NCBI GenBank assembly: GCA_017437825.1
Contig: JAFRXC010000015.1
Span: 1-38,923, forward strand
Direction: 5' to 3'
Source of the DNA: Bacteroidales bacterium
GTDB taxonomy: Bacteria > Bacteroidota > Bacteroidia > Bacteroidales > UBA932
DNA length: 38,923 nucleotides
Positions 8,316-17,178 of this stretch are shown one piece after another. The translations under genes were made by a program, and so were the position numbers. A model generated the notes under the pieces. The model had not been told where the DNA came from, ran no database searches, and saw only the letters and a program-made list of their open reading frames with translations. Positions within the stretch are counted from its first letter, which is position 1. Each line of letters starts with the position of its first letter.

Positions 8316-8966
8316 CTAGGCAAATATCTCCCTCAGCACTTTCAGTGACTGGATGTTGAGGGTAGATTCGCTGTGATAGCCGATGTACTTGAGGAGTGCG
8401 TCGGCTATCCTGTTTCTCTGCTCTCCGTTGAGGGGGAGGAGCAGGGTTTCGGAGAAAGAACTCTCCAGAAGAGACTTTATCTGGGGGAGTGAGTCCCCGG
8501 CGAAGGGCATAAGCGCCTCCAGGGAGGGCGCGAAGCCCAGGGCCTGGGCGTACTCCAGCAGGAAACGCAGGTGGTAGTTGGAGAAGTCTTTCTCCAGGGA
8601 GTCAAGCGTGAGGATGCAGTTGCGGCACCAGTCGAAGAGGCCTTCCTCGTAGAAACCGTCTTTGATGCTGCGGTAAAGAACCTCGCTCAGGAACATGGCT
8701 ATGGAGTTCTTGTACATATTGTCCCTGAGGCTGTAGAGAGGATGCAGGGCGGAAATGTTGTGCGCGCGCGCCAGCTGGGACTTTGGATTCTCCACGATGT
8801 CCGCCTCCAGGATACTGAGGGGCAGGAACATTGCCATAGAGCCGCCCTTGCCCACGTTCACTATGAAACTCCGCCGTCCGTGGTCCCTGCTGAGGCAGTG
8901 GAGCACTATGGCGTTGTCCTTGAACTTGGTCAGGGAAAGGACTATGAGCTGAGTGTTGCCTGTCAC
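8316..8966 (-). CDS. recO: DNA repair protein RecO
   Basis: RecO helps load RecA onto SSB-coated single-stranded DNA with RecF/RecR. The 216-residue protein begins with an OB-fold (IVLSLTKFKDNAIVLHCLSR, then GRRSFIVNVGKGG), as in the family, and continues with a helical domain rich in leucine and aromatic residues. It is somewhat shorter than the roughly 240 residues common in relatives, and the C-terminal zinc cysteines of some RecO proteins are not evident. The start is GTG at 8964-8966, overlapping the rdgB stop (GTGA), which suggests coupled translation from the rdgB promoter. Sequence divergence is normal for RecO, so the call rests on N-terminal fold pattern, length and context. Confidence 0.85.
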   Translation of the reverse strand: MTGNTQLIVLSLTKFKDNAIVLHCLSRDHGRRSFIVNVGKGGSMAMFLPLSILEADIVENPKSQLARAHNISALHPLYSLRDNMYKNSIAMFLSEVLYRSIKDGFYEEGLFDWCRNCILTLDSLEKDFSNYHLRFLLEYAQALGFAPSLEALMPFAGDSLPQIKSLLESSFSETLLLPLNGEQRNRIADALLKYIGYHSESTLNIQSLKVLREIFA

Positions 8967-9556
8967 TTGACGTTATCTTTGAGCCAGGCGGCCATCAGGC
9001 GCAGGGACATTCCCCTGTGGGAGATGCTGTTCTTGATGTCTTCGCCCAGTTCGGCCATTGTGTAGCGGGGGAATTCGTCGGGGATGAAGACGGCGTCGTA
9101 GCCGAAGCCCATCGTTCCCATTTCTCTTTTGGCTATGCGGCCTTCGACAACGCCGTCGAAGAAGTGCTTGCGGCCGTCCTCCAGGATGAGGGTTACCACG
9201 CAGCGGAAACGGGCGGTGCGGAGCTCGTCAGGGACGTCCTTCATAGCCTCCAGGAGCTTGCGCCGGTTGGCGGCGAAGTCGTGGCCCTCGCCCGCGTAGC
9301 GCGCGGAGTGCACGCCCGGGGCGCCCCCCAGCGCATCCACCTCCAGGCCGGTGTCGTCTGCAAAGCAGGCGGCGTGAGTGATATTGAAAATATGTTCCGC
9401 CTTTAGTATGGAATTTGCTTCAAGAGTTTCTCCGGTTTCCTCGACGTCTTCGGTTATTCCCAAGTCAGCCGGACATACCACTTGATAGTCCGGACCGAGT
9501 ATATCAGAGGCCTCGCGCAGTTTGCCGCGATTGGAGGTGCCAAAAATAAGTTTCAT
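8963..9556 (-). CDS. rdgB: XTP/dITP diphosphatase (RdgB/HAM1)
   Basis: This pyrophosphatase removes non-canonical purine nucleotides such as dITP and XTP before they enter DNA or RNA. The 197-residue protein is full length. Key motifs are GTSNRGKLREA at the N-terminus, FADDTGLEVDALGGAPGVHS with the catalytic aspartates near residue 66, GFGYDAVF near residue 150 and the C-terminal SHRG. The ATG at 9554-9556 is only 4 nt from a minus-strand TAAATTTG element, implying a leaderless transcript. recO follows with a 4-bp overlap, pairing nucleotide-pool cleaning with recombinational repair in one transcript. The divergent S41 protease gene uses a promoter that nearly touches this one. Confidence 0.96.
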   Translation of the reverse strand: MKLIFGTSNRGKLREASDILGPDYQVVCPADLGITEDVEETGETLEANSILKAEHIFNITHAACFADDTGLEVDALGGAPGVHSARYAGEGHDFAANRRKLLEAMKDVPDELRTARFRCVVTLILEDGRKHFFDGVVEGRIAKREMGTMGFGYDAVFIPDEFPRYTMAELGEDIKNSISHRGMSLRLMAAWLKDNVK

Positions 9557-9560
9557 ATTA

Positions 9561-9568
9561 CAAATTTA
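9561..9568 (-). promoter_or_regulatory. Bacteroidota -7 promoter element for rdgB-recO
   Basis: The minus strand reads TAAATTTG, ending 4 nt before the rdgB ATG. One base separates it from the opposite-facing element for the S41 protease. Confidence 0.65.
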
Positions 9569-9569
9569 T

Positions 9570-9577
9570 TATTTTTG
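9570..9577 (+). promoter_or_regulatory. Bacteroidota -7 promoter element for the S41 protease
   Basis: TATTTTTG matches TAnnTTTG and ends 8 nt before the ATG at 9586. Its upstream recognition region must fall inside the rdgB promoter and the first rdgB codons. Confidence 0.65.
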
Positions 9578-9585
9578 CATAAGAT

Positions 9586-11208
9586 ATGAGCAAGAAAATA
9601 ATATTGTTGGCAGTATCTGTGCTGTGCTGCACAGTCTCCTTCGGCCAGTCCAGGAGTTTCAATCTGGGCAAGTGGACAGAACTTCAGAAGGCCATCCTCC
9701 AGGAACTTAACAGATCGTACGTGGACACCCTTCCGGTAGACCGCATAGAGCGTGTGGGTATAGACGCCATGCTGGAAGCGCTGGACCCGTATACGGTATA
9801 CATCCCGGAAGAGGAGAACGAAGACCTTGAACTGATGCTCCGCCGCACATACGGAGGCGTAGGTGCCGTAATATACAAGCCCGAGGTTGACGGATACGTC
9901 ACAATCAACGAGCCGTACCAGAACTCTCCCGCCCACAAGGCCGGCCTGGTATGCGGCGACGAGGTTATGGAGATAGACGGAGTGAGCGTCATAGGCCTCA
10001 CCACCCAGGAGTGCAGCGACCGTATGAAAGGCACTCCCGGCACAAAACTCGTCCTCAAGGTAAAGAAACTCCGCACCGGACAGGTCCAGGACGTGAACAT
10101 AGTGCGCGAGCGCATCCATATCCCTGACCTGGAATATGCCGGAATGCTCAACGACACCACCGGATACATCTACCAGAGCGGTTTCACCCAGGGCATAGCC
10201 CAGGAAGTGAAGGAAGCCGTGAACAATCTCAAGAAGCAGGGGATGAAGCAGCTGGTGTATGACCTCAGGGGCAATGGAGGCGGCATCCTTCAGGAAGCCG
10301 TGCAGATTGTAGGTCTCTTCGTTCCAAAGGGCTCGCTGGTGGTAAGCGCCAAGGGCCGCCTTGAGTCAGAGCAGCAGGAGTACTACACCAGCTCCGCTCC
10401 CATCGACACCCAGATTCCAATCATTGTGATGGTGGACGGCGGCAGCGCCTCCGCCTCAGAGATTGTCTCAGGCGCCCTCCAGGACTACGACAGGGCCACC
10501 ATCATAGGCACACGCACCTATGGCAAGGGCCTGGTGCAGAGCATCCGTCCGCTGCCGTACAACGGCCAGATGAAGGTCACCACAGCCAAGTACTACACCC
10601 CTTCGGGCCGATGCGTACAGGCCATCGACTACAGCCATCGCCGCGAGGACGGAAGCGTGGGCGCAATCCCTGATTCCCTCACCAATGAGTTCAGGACCGC
10701 GGGAGGCAGGATAGTGCGCGACGGCGGCGGTATCACCCCCGACGTGGAAATCCCGTCAGACCCTTACAGCAGGATTACCGTATCGCTCTCTTACTCTGGC
10801 ATACTTGAGCAGTACGCCGTGGAGTTTGTCAAGAAGCACGAGAGCATACCGGCTGTCAAGGACTTCAAGCTGTCCGACGCCGACTACGAAGATTTCATAG
10901 AGTACGCCAAGGGCAGGGAGTTCGACTACCGCTCAAGCGCCAAGACATATTTCGACCAGATGATCCGCCAGCTGGAGTCTGACGGCCTGAAAGACTCTAT
11001 GCAGGAAGAACTGGATGCTCTGAACAAGGCTATCGACCTGGATAAAGAAACATATCTCCGCCTCAAGAAGGACGAGATTGTGCCTTTGATAGAGGAGGAG
11101 ATAGTGGTAAGGTATTATTTCCAGCCTGCCGGAATCGAGCTCAGGACCCGCTACGACAATCAGCTTCACAAGGCTCTTGAAGCCCCCAGGATATCACTGG
11201 GAGCCTAG
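9586..11208 (+). CDS. S41 family carboxy-terminal processing peptidase with PDZ domain
   Basis: A 540-residue secreted serine protease of the CtpA/S41 family, which cleaves exported proteins near their C-termini using a Ser-Lys dyad. The N-terminus is a signal peptide (hydrophobic IILLAVSVLCCTVSF, cleavage probably near GQS). A PDZ domain spans about residues 85-170 (GGVGAVIYKPEVDGYVTI, then GDEVMEIDG). The protease core shows YDLRGNGGG, the nucleophile region GGSASASE (around residues 286-292) and the lysine motif RTYGKGL (around 311-317). A long C-terminal region follows, as in many Bacteroidota members. It is probably periplasmic. Its last 15 bp overlap the convergent DMT transporter gene. 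Substrates are unknown. Confidence 0.94.
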   Translation: MSKKIILLAVSVLCCTVSFGQSRSFNLGKWTELQKAILQELNRSYVDTLPVDRIERVGIDAMLEALDPYTVYIPEEENEDLELMLRRTYGGVGAVIYKPEVDGYVTINEPYQNSPAHKAGLVCGDEVMEIDGVSVIGLTTQECSDRMKGTPGTKLVLKVKKLRTGQVQDVNIVRERIHIPDLEYAGMLNDTTGYIYQSGFTQGIAQEVKEAVNNLKKQGMKQLVYDLRGNGGGILQEAVQIVGLFVPKGSLVVSAKGRLESEQQEYYTSSAPIDTQIPIIVMVDGGSASASEIVSGALQDYDRATIIGTRTYGKGLVQSIRPLPYNGQMKVTTAKYYTPSGRCVQAIDYSHRREDGSVGAIPDSLTNEFRTAGGRIVRDGGGITPDVEIPSDPYSRITVSLSYSGILEQYAVEFVKKHESIPAVKDFKLSDADYEDFIEYAKGREFDYRSSAKTYFDQMIRQLESDGLKDSMQEELDALNKAIDLDKETYLRLKKDEIVPLIEEEIVVRYYFQPAGIELRTRYDNQLHKALEAPRISLGA

Positions 11209-12042
11209 AACCAGGAAGACCATTCCTATCAGCAGGATTGCCAGGTCCAGGCTCTTTGCCTTGAGATTCTTCTCTTTGAAGAGAATTGCTCCGCAAACGA
11301 AAGTTACAATAACATTGCATCTGCGAAGGAGGGACACTACCGCAAGGAGTGCCCCTTCGGCGTGTACGGCGTTGAAGTACATAAAGTCAGAGATGGTGAT
11401 GAACACCGCTATCACAAGCAGCAGCCAGTCCCATTTAAGTCCCTGGAAGGATTCCTTGTCCCTGAGCCACATAATGAACGTGACGATGGCCATTATCAGG
11501 GTTATGTACAGGTTGCACCAGCTCTGGACGAACAGAGGCTCCATCCAGCCCAGGATAAGCTTGTCCAGCAGGGCGCTTCCCACTCCGGACAATACTGCGA
11601 GAGCCATATACAGGACGCCCTTGTCGCGGGTGAAATGTATGCCCTCATTCTTGGATGAAAGGCTCAGGAGCAGCATTGAAAGAATCACCAGCACCACTCC
11701 AATCCACTGATAGGCGTTAAGCCTTTCCCCGAATATCAGTATTGAGAACAGCACTACGAACATAGGCCTGGAGGCCTTTATGGTGCTGGCGGTAGTGATT
11801 GGCAGATGCTTGATTCCGTACAGTCCGAAGATCCAGGCGCTGGCTACCAGAGCGGCCTTCAGAATCAGATACAGGTGGTCTGTCAGGGACCCCTTTGAGA
11901 AGAAAGGTATCATGAACAGTGTGGTCAGGAATGTTGTCACCAACAGTATCATCATCACGCTGTTCTTCTTGAGCGACTGTTTCTTTGCTACGTCGTAGAG
12001 TCCGAGAAACAGAGCGGACCCGAGTGCCATCCAAAGCCACAT
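11194..12042 (-). CDS. EamA/DMT superfamily transporter
   Basis: A 282-residue membrane protein with about ten hydrophobic segments in two EamA-like repeats, the pattern of drug/metabolite transporters. The first repeat ends near FSILIFGERLNAYQWIGVVL, a typical EamA signature in which a Gly-Glu-Arg precedes the last helix; the second ends near GAILFKEKNLKAK. Members export or import amino acids, sugars or other small metabolites; no substrate can be assigned here. The ATG lies 3 bp after the nucleoside kinase stop, making it the last gene of the MBL-uvrA-kinase unit. That position hints at, but does not prove, a nucleoside-related substrate. The 3' end overlaps the S41 protease gene by 15 bp. 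Confidence 0.87.
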   Translation of the reverse strand: MWLWMALGSALFLGLYDVAKKQSLKKNSVMMILLVTTFLTTLFMIPFFSKGSLTDHLYLILKAALVASAWIFGLYGIKHLPITTASTIKASRPMFVVLFSILIFGERLNAYQWIGVVLVILSMLLLSLSSKNEGIHFTRDKGVLYMALAVLSGVGSALLDKLILGWMEPLFVQSWCNLYITLIMAIVTFIMWLRDKESFQGLKWDWLLLVIAVFITISDFMYFNAVHAEGALLAVVSLLRRCNVIVTFVCGAILFKEKNLKAKSLDLAILLIGMVFLVLGSQ

Positions 12043-12045
12043 AGT

Positions 12046-13038
12046 CTATAAAGTTTGTCCTCCGATGAATTCTCTCATAATTGAAGTAGGCGGAATCGCC
12101 GCGATTTCCGCAGGTGTCAGCACCCTGACGTGGCTGAGGAATTCCAGCAGCTGCGTTGCCTTGGCATAGGCGGGTGAAGATTCCTTGATGCTCGCCAGGA
12201 GCGGTTCTGCGAAGTATTTAAGCAGGGGTACGTCATACAGGGTGGAAGAGTTGAACACCACGTCGGCGTTCTCTTCGAACGGAAATATGTTCTTGGTCTC
12301 TCCCGCGCGGACGCTTGGCCAGCGGAGGATGGTGTCCTCGGGGCCGGCTCCGCGAGTCCGGTTGTCGCGTACGATGCGCCTCAGAAGGCGCTTGTCAGTG
12401 GTGGAGTTATGCACCTTCTCTCCTCCCGGCAGGGAAGACAGGGAAGATATGTAGATGCGGAAGAACTTGCTCTGGTCCACCGCGGGGGTGAGTGCGGGGT
12501 TCAGGGCGTGGATGCCTTCCATACAGAGAATGTCGTTGTTTGTGAGCCTGAGCTTGCGGCCCTCGAAGACTCTCTGTCCGCTCTTGAAGTCGAATCTGGG
12601 TACCTCTATCTCCTCTCCTGCAAGGAGCTGGTTGAGCTGCTTGTTCAGGAATTCTATGTCCATTGCTTCTAAGGCCTCGAAGTCATATTCGCCATTTTCA
12701 TCCCTGGGGGTCTTGTCCCTGCCCACGAAATAGTTGTCCAGTTCGATGACCTTGGGGGTGAGTCCCAGTACTCGGCACTGCTGGGCTATGCGCAGTGAAG
12801 AGGAAGTTTTTCCGCTGGAAGAAGGCCCCGACATCATAATGATGCGGCTGTGCTCCCTCCTGAAATAGATCTGGTTTGCGATTCCGGCATATTTGCGCTC
12901 CTGCCTGGCCTCGCAAAGGTTTATAAGCTCTATTGCACGGCCTTCCTCCAGAAGAGCGTTGAGGTCTTCCAGGGTGCTTACCCCTATGGCAGTACACCAG
13001 TTACGGTATTCGTCCCGTGCTGCTTGAATCTTTGTCAT
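12046..13038 (-). CDS. Uridine kinase-like nucleoside kinase, without the N-terminal TGS half
   Basis: A 330-residue P-loop kinase of the uridine kinase/phosphoribulokinase group that probably phosphorylates a nucleoside. The Walker A motif is SGPSSSGKTSSS (about residues 70-81), with ELDNYFVGRDKTPRDENGEYDFE as the substrate-site region (about 98-120) and EGIHALNP as the later motif. As I recall them, Bacteroidales relatives are about 550 residues, with a TGS/threonyl-tRNA-synthetase-like N-terminal half before the YRNWC segment. Here the protein starts almost at that segment, and the uvrA stop lies just 3 bp upstream of the ATG, so the missing half is not encoded next door. The gene is translated after uvrA and followed 3 bp later by the DMT transporter. 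Kinase fold is secure; substrate is not. Confidence 0.86.
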   Translation of the reverse strand: MTKIQAARDEYRNWCTAIGVSTLEDLNALLEEGRAIELINLCEARQERKYAGIANQIYFRREHSRIIMMSGPSSSGKTSSSLRIAQQCRVLGLTPKVIELDNYFVGRDKTPRDENGEYDFEALEAMDIEFLNKQLNQLLAGEEIEVPRFDFKSGQRVFEGRKLRLTNNDILCMEGIHALNPALTPAVDQSKFFRIYISSLSSLPGGEKVHNSTTDKRLLRRIVRDNRTRGAGPEDTILRWPSVRAGETKNIFPFEENADVVFNSSTLYDVPLLKYFAEPLLASIKESSPAYAKATQLLEFLSHVRVLTPAEIAAIPPTSIMREFIGGQTL

Positions 13039-13041
13039 AAT

Positions 13042-15795
13042 CTATAGGTTTAATACTGTTTTCAAATAAGGTCCCGTGACTGAATCCGGGTTGGCGGCCA
13101 GCTCCTCAGGCGTGCCGGCGGCGACTATGCGTCCGCCGCGGCGCCCGCCTTCGGGCCCCATATCCAGGATGTAGTCCACACTCTTGAGGATGTCCAGGTT
13201 GTGCTCTATGATGATTACCGTGTTACCCTGGTCCACGAGTCTCTGCAGGACGTCCAACAGCACCTTGATGTCCTGGAAATGGAGTCCCGTGGTGGGTTCG
13301 TCCAGGATGTACAGGGTGTTTCCGGTGGCCTTGCGGAATAGTTCGGCGGCAAGTTTCATCCTCTGGCTTTCTCCTCCAGACAAAGTGACTGAAGACTGGC
13401 CAAGGTGCACGTAGCCCAGGCCCACGTCAACCAGCGCCTTGAGTTTCTGGGATATCTTGGGGATGCTCTTGAAGAACTCGTAGGCCTCGCTTATCGGCAT
13501 CTCAAGGACGTCGTTTATGCTCTTGCCCTTGTATTTCACCGCCAGGGTGTCCTCTTTGTAGCGTTTTCCGCGGCATTCGTCGCAGACCACGTTCACCGGA
13601 GGCAGGAAGTTCATCTCTATCACCTTTATTCCGGCGCCCTTGCACTCTTCGCAGCGTCCTCCGGGGACGTTGAAAGAGAATCTTCCGGCCTTGAACCCGC
13701 GAACCTTGGCGTCCGGGGTGTTCTCGAACAGCATCCTTATGTCTGTGAAAACCCCCGTGAACGTAGCGGGATTGCTGCGCGGAGTCTTGCCTATGGGGCT
13801 CTGGTCTATCTCTATCAGCTTGTCTATGTTCTCAGCACCTGTCACGTCCCTGAAGGTGAGGGGGTGCAGTTTTGCGTGGTACAGCTTGTTCTTGAGCACC
13901 GGCATCAGCGTTTCGTTGATGAGTGAAGACTTGCCGCTTCCGCTCACTCCGCTCACCCCGATGAAGCATCCCAGGGGGAAGTCCACGTCCAGGTCCTTCA
14001 GGTTGTTGCCGCTTGCTCCGCGTAAGCCCACGGTAAGGCCGTTGCCTTTCCTTCTCACGGAGGGGACTTCTATGCTCTTGAGCCCCTTGAGGTAATCCAG
14101 GGTGATGCTCCCGGGGGTGCCGGGGCCTATCTTGGCGGGGCCGCTGTAGCAGATCTTACCGCCCAGTTTTCCGGCGCCGGGGCCCACGTCCACTATCCAG
14201 TCGGCCTGGGCCATTGTCTCCTGGTCGTGCTCCACCACAATCTCGCGGTTGCCCTCGTCGCGGAGCTTCTTGAGGGATGAAATCAGCTTGTGGTTGTCTT
14301 TCTGGTGCAGGCCTATTGACGGTTCGTCAAGGATGTAGAGGACGTTGACCAGTTTGGATCCTATCTGCGTGGCAAGGCGTATGCGCTGGCCCTCTCCTCC
14401 GGAGAGAGTGGCGGTGGCCCTGTCCAGCGACAGGTACTCCAGTCCCACGTCGATCAGGAATTCCACCCTGTCCTGCAGCTCCTTGAGGATATCCGAGGCT
14501 ATGGCCATCTCCCTTGAGGAAAGCTTCCCCGGCAGGGAGCGCAACCACTCTTCCAGGTCCGTTATCTCCAGCGCAGCCACCTGGTCTATCGACTTTCCGT
14601 CAATCTTGAAGAGCCTTGCGTTGTCGTTCAGGCGCGTGCCTCCGCAGACGGGGCAGACCACCTTCTCGTCTATGTCGTCTACTATTCCGCCGAAGTTCAC
14701 CATCTCCATATCGTGGCCGTCGCCTATGCGGAAGAAGTCGTCCGAGCCGAACACAATCTGGCTCAGGGCCTCGTCGGGCACCTCCGAGATGGGGTCGAAT
14801 ATGGAGAATCCGTATTTCCTTGCAATGGCGCGTATCACGTCGTATTTGCGGCTCTCGCGCACTTTTCCAAGCGGGACTATCCCGCCGTTGGCTATGCTCA
14901 CGCTCCTGTCCGGGACGATGCTGTCCATATTCACGTCCACGATCATTCCGAGGCCCTTGCAGTGAGGGCAGTAGCCTTCGGGAGAGTTGAACGAGAAACT
15001 GTGCGGAGCCGGCTCCTGCAGCGATATGCCGCTGTCAGGGTCCACCAGGTGCTTGGAGAAATGTTCCAGGGCGTCGGTCTCGGGGTCGTACACCGCCAGC
15101 GAGCCCTTGCCCAGGTTGAGGGTGGTCATAACGGAATCGCGGATGCGCTTCTCGTCGCCATCCCCCGGTTTAAGCTTGTCCACGACAAGCTCTATGAAGT
15201 GCGCCTTGTAACGGTCCAGCGCCTCCACCTCCTGCAGGTTGACAATCTTGGAATCTATGCGGACCTGCATATAGCCCCTCTTCCTGAGCTGCTCGAATAG
15301 CTCCCTGTAGTGACCTTTGCGGCCCCTTACCAGGGGAGCCAGGAGCATACACTTGCGGCCCTGGTAGTTTGACAGGATCATAGAGACTATCTGCTCGTCG
15401 GAGTACCGCACCATTTCCTTGCCCGTGGTGGGGGAGTATGCGCGCGAGGCCCTTGCGTACAGCAGACGCAGGAAGTCGTATATCTCGGTGATTGTGCCCA
15501 CCGTGGAGCGGGGGTTGTTTCCGGTGGTCTTCTGCTCTATGGCTATGATTGGACTCAAACCCTCTATGCTCTCTACCTGGGGCTTCTCAAGTATGCCCAT
15601 AAAGTGCTTGGCATAGGGGGACAGGGTGTTCATATAGCGGCGCTGTCCCTCGGCGTATATTGTGTCGAAGGCGAGGGAGGACTTGCCGCTGCCGCTAAGG
15701 CCCGTGACCACCACGTACTTGTCACGAGGGATGTCTACGTCTATGTCCTGCAGGTTGTGGGCCTTTGCGCCTCGTATTTTTATGAACTTATCCAA
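13042..15795 (-). CDS. uvrA: Excinuclease ABC subunit A
   Basis: UvrA is the damage-sensing ATPase of nucleotide excision repair. The 917-residue protein contains two ABC ATPase modules: Walker [13 protein letters not shown] near residue 30 and [14 protein letters not shown] in the second half, with signatures [12 protein letters not shown] and [12 protein letters not shown]. Zinc-finger cysteines are seen in CPHCKGLGM and CPVCGGTRL, and in CEECKGAG and CDECRGKRY. The start is a TTG at 15793-15795, chosen because the canonical N-terminus ([14 protein letters not shown]) begins there; no in-frame ATG lies nearby. That TTG is 8 bp inside the end of the MBL-fold gene, so coupling is likely. The unit continues with a nucleoside kinase and a transporter. 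No damage-inducible operator was recognised. Confidence 0.96.
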   Translation of the reverse strand: MDKFIKIRGAKAHNLQDIDVDIPRDKYVVVTGLSGSGKSSLAFDTIYAEGQRRYMNTLSPYAKHFMGILEKPQVESIEGLSPIIAIEQKTTGNNPRSTVGTITEIYDFLRLLYARASRAYSPTTGKEMVRYSDEQIVSMILSNYQGRKCMLLAPLVRGRKGHYRELFEQLRKRGYMQVRIDSKIVNLQEVEALDRYKAHFIELVVDKLKPGDGDEKRIRDSVMTTLNLGKGSLAVYDPETDALEHFSKHLVDPDSGISLQEPAPHSFSFNSPEGYCPHCKGLGMIVDVNMDSIVPDRSVSIANGGIVPLGKVRESRKYDVIRAIARKYGFSIFDPISEVPDEALSQIVFGSDDFFRIGDGHDMEMVNFGGIVDDIDEKVVCPVCGGTRLNDNARLFKIDGKSIDQVAALEITDLEEWLRSLPGKLSSREMAIASDILKELQDRVEFLIDVGLEYLSLDRATATLSGGEGQRIRLATQIGSKLVNVLYILDEPSIGLHQKDNHKLISSLKKLRDEGNREIVVEHDQETMAQADWIVDVGPGAGKLGGKICYSGPAKIGPGTPGSITLDYLKGLKSIEVPSVRRKGNGLTVGLRGASGNNLKDLDVDFPLGCFIGVSGVSGSGKSSLINETLMPVLKNKLYHAKLHPLTFRDVTGAENIDKLIEIDQSPIGKTPRSNPATFTGVFTDIRMLFENTPDAKVRGFKAGRFSFNVPGGRCEECKGAGIKVIEMNFLPPVNVVCDECRGKRYKEDTLAVKYKGKSINDVLEMPISEAYEFFKSIPKISQKLKALVDVGLGYVHLGQSSVTLSGGESQRMKLAAELFRKATGNTLYILDEPTTGLHFQDIKVLLDVLQRLVDQGNTVIIIEHNLDILKSVDYILDMGPEGGRRGGRIVAAGTPEELAANPDSVTGPYLKTVLNL

Positions 15796-16435
15796 TTTGC
15801 AGATATGGGTTGCAGAGCTTCTCGGCGCCTATGGTGGTGTCCCATCCGTGGCCTGGATGCACGCGTGTGCCTCCGTCCAGGCCCGAGAGCTTCCGGGTGA
15901 TCGAATCTATTATCTTGTCGTAGTTGCCGCCTGGTAGGTCCGTGCGGCCTATCGAGCCGGAAAAGAGGGTGTCCCCGCTGAAGAGGTCACCGCTGCCGGC
16001 GCAGCGGAAGCAGACGCCTCCCGGAGTGTGGCCGGGGGTGGATATCACTTCCAGTTTCTCTTCCCCTATCTCCAGGACCTGTCCGTCGTAGATGTCTTCT
16101 GTCTCCCAGTTGGTGTCGGGATGGGGCATTCGCATCAGGTCGGCCATTGTCGGGGAGTAATCCTTGACGAACTTGTCTTCAGGGCTCATATATACCTTGA
16201 TGCCAAGAAACTCCTTCAGGCAGGCAGAAACCCCGTAAATGTGGTCTATGTGGGCGTGGGTCAGAAGAATGCATCGGATGTCCAGGCCAAGTTTGCGGAC
16301 AGTTGAGATAAACTCCCGTCCCTCTTCCTCCTCCATGAAACCAGGATCTATCACGGCGCCTTTTAGGGAACCGTCCCAGACCATGTAGGTCCTTTCCTGG
16401 AAGGGGTTGAAGAAGAAATGGCGGATATTCAGCAT
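15788..16435 (-). CDS. MBL-fold metallo-hydrolase (glyoxalase II-like)
   Basis: A 215-residue cytoplasmic metallo-beta-lactamase-fold hydrolase with the metal motif [11 protein letters not shown] (HxHxDH), a later STPGHTPGG histidine, [12 protein letters not shown] with the bridging aspartate, and [12 protein letters not shown] near the C-terminus. These fit the glyoxalase II/YcbL-like branch that hydrolyses thioesters such as acyl-glutathione or related compounds, but the substrate is unproven. It is the first gene of the leftward unit leading into uvrA, with an 8-bp overlap. A minus-strand TAAATTTG element at 16455-16462 gives a leader of roughly 15-20 nt. The family call is firm from the complete set of metal ligands. 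Confidence 0.92.
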   Translation of the reverse strand: MLNIRHFFFNPFQERTYMVWDGSLKGAVIDPGFMEEEEGREFISTVRKLGLDIRCILLTHAHIDHIYGVSACLKEFLGIKVYMSPEDKFVKDYSPTMADLMRMPHPDTNWETEDIYDGQVLEIGEEKLEVISTPGHTPGGVCFRCAGSGDLFSGDTLFSGSIGRTDLPGGNYDKIIDSITRKLSGLDGGTRVHPGHGWDTTIGAEKLCNPYLQIG

Positions 16436-16454
16436 TCCACTGGGGATTAGAATA

Positions 16455-16462
16455 CAAATTTA
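16455..16462 (-). promoter_or_regulatory. Bacteroidota -7 promoter element for the MBL-uvrA unit
   Basis: The minus strand reads TAAATTTG, ending 19 nt before the ATG at 16435. The same octamer faces the other way 12 bp further on, serving the deoxynucleoside kinase gene. Confidence 0.65.
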
Positions 16463-16474
16463 GCAAACCTTTGT

Positions 16475-16482
16475 TAAATTTG
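16475..16482 (+). promoter_or_regulatory. Bacteroidota -7 promoter element for the first deoxynucleoside kinase
   Basis: TAAATTTG matches TAnnTTTG exactly and ends 23 nt before the ATG at 16506. Confidence 0.65.
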
Positions 16483-16505
16483 TAGAACATACAGGACAAT
16501 AATAT

Positions 16506-17141
16506 ATGCACATAGGAGTAGCAGGAAACATAGGCTGCGGCAAGACCACCCTCACCAAACTGCTTGCCGACCACTACGGCTGGATTCCCAAATTCGAGTC
16601 AGTCACGTACAACCCCTATCTGGAAGATTACTACAAGGATATCCCGCGCTGGTCCTACAACCTGGAGACCTACTTCCTGGCACAGAGGTTCAGGGACACC
16701 CTGGAGATTGCCAATTCCAAGGAAGTGATAATACAGGACAGGACCATCCTGGAGGGCGTTTTCATATTCGTGGCCAACAACCGGGACCTGGGCAACCTGT
16801 CCCAGAGGGACTACGACACATATATGCAGCTCTTCGACCTTATGATGTCGATGGTAAAGCTTCCTGACCTGCTCATCTATATCCGGTCTTCCATACCCCA
16901 CCTGGTGTCCCAGATCCAGAAACGAGGGCGGGAGTACGAGCAGAGCATCAGCCTGGAGTACCTCACCGGCCTAAACAACCGCTACGAGTCCTGGATTGCC
17001 AATTATCCCGGGGAATTGCTCATAATAGAGGGCGACCAGCTGGACTTCAAGGACAATCCTGAAGATTTCCAGGCCATAACCGACAGGATAGACGCCCGCC
17101 TGTACGGCCTTTTCCCCGAAGAAGACCAGGATTCTGAATAA
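16506..17141 (+). CDS. Deoxynucleoside kinase, first of a tandem pair
   Basis: A 211-residue kinase of the deoxynucleoside kinase family (dCK/dGK/dAK type) that phosphorylates salvaged deoxynucleosides to monophosphates. The P-loop GNIGCGKTT is at the N-terminus, the DRT motif lies in VIIQDRTILEGVFIFVAN, and the lid region is RGREYEQSI. It is clearly paralogous to the next gene along its whole length, but the segment after DRT differs: EGVFIFVAN here against YEDARIFAPN in the copy. That loop touches the base and sugar in known family members, so the two probably prefer different substrates. It has its own promoter, and a second promoter lies between the two copies. Specificity cannot be assigned by eye. 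Confidence 0.9.
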   Translation: MHIGVAGNIGCGKTTLTKLLADHYGWIPKFESVTYNPYLEDYYKDIPRWSYNLETYFLAQRFRDTLEIANSKEVIIQDRTILEGVFIFVANNRDLGNLSQRDYDTYMQLFDLMMSMVKLPDLLIYIRSSIPHLVSQIQKRGREYEQSISLEYLTGLNNRYESWIANYPGELLIIEGDQLDFKDNPEDFQAITDRIDARLYGLFPEEDQDSE

Positions 17142-17146
17142 AATAT

Positions 17147-17154
17147 TATCTTTG
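17147..17154 (+). promoter_or_regulatory. Bacteroidota -7 promoter element between the tandem kinases
   Basis: TATCTTTG, an exact TAnnTTTG match, lies in the 37-bp gap and ends 24 nt before the second kinase ATG, so the second copy can be transcribed independently. Confidence 0.6.
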
Positions 17155-17178
17155 TAAGTTTTAAAACCTTAGAGGAAT

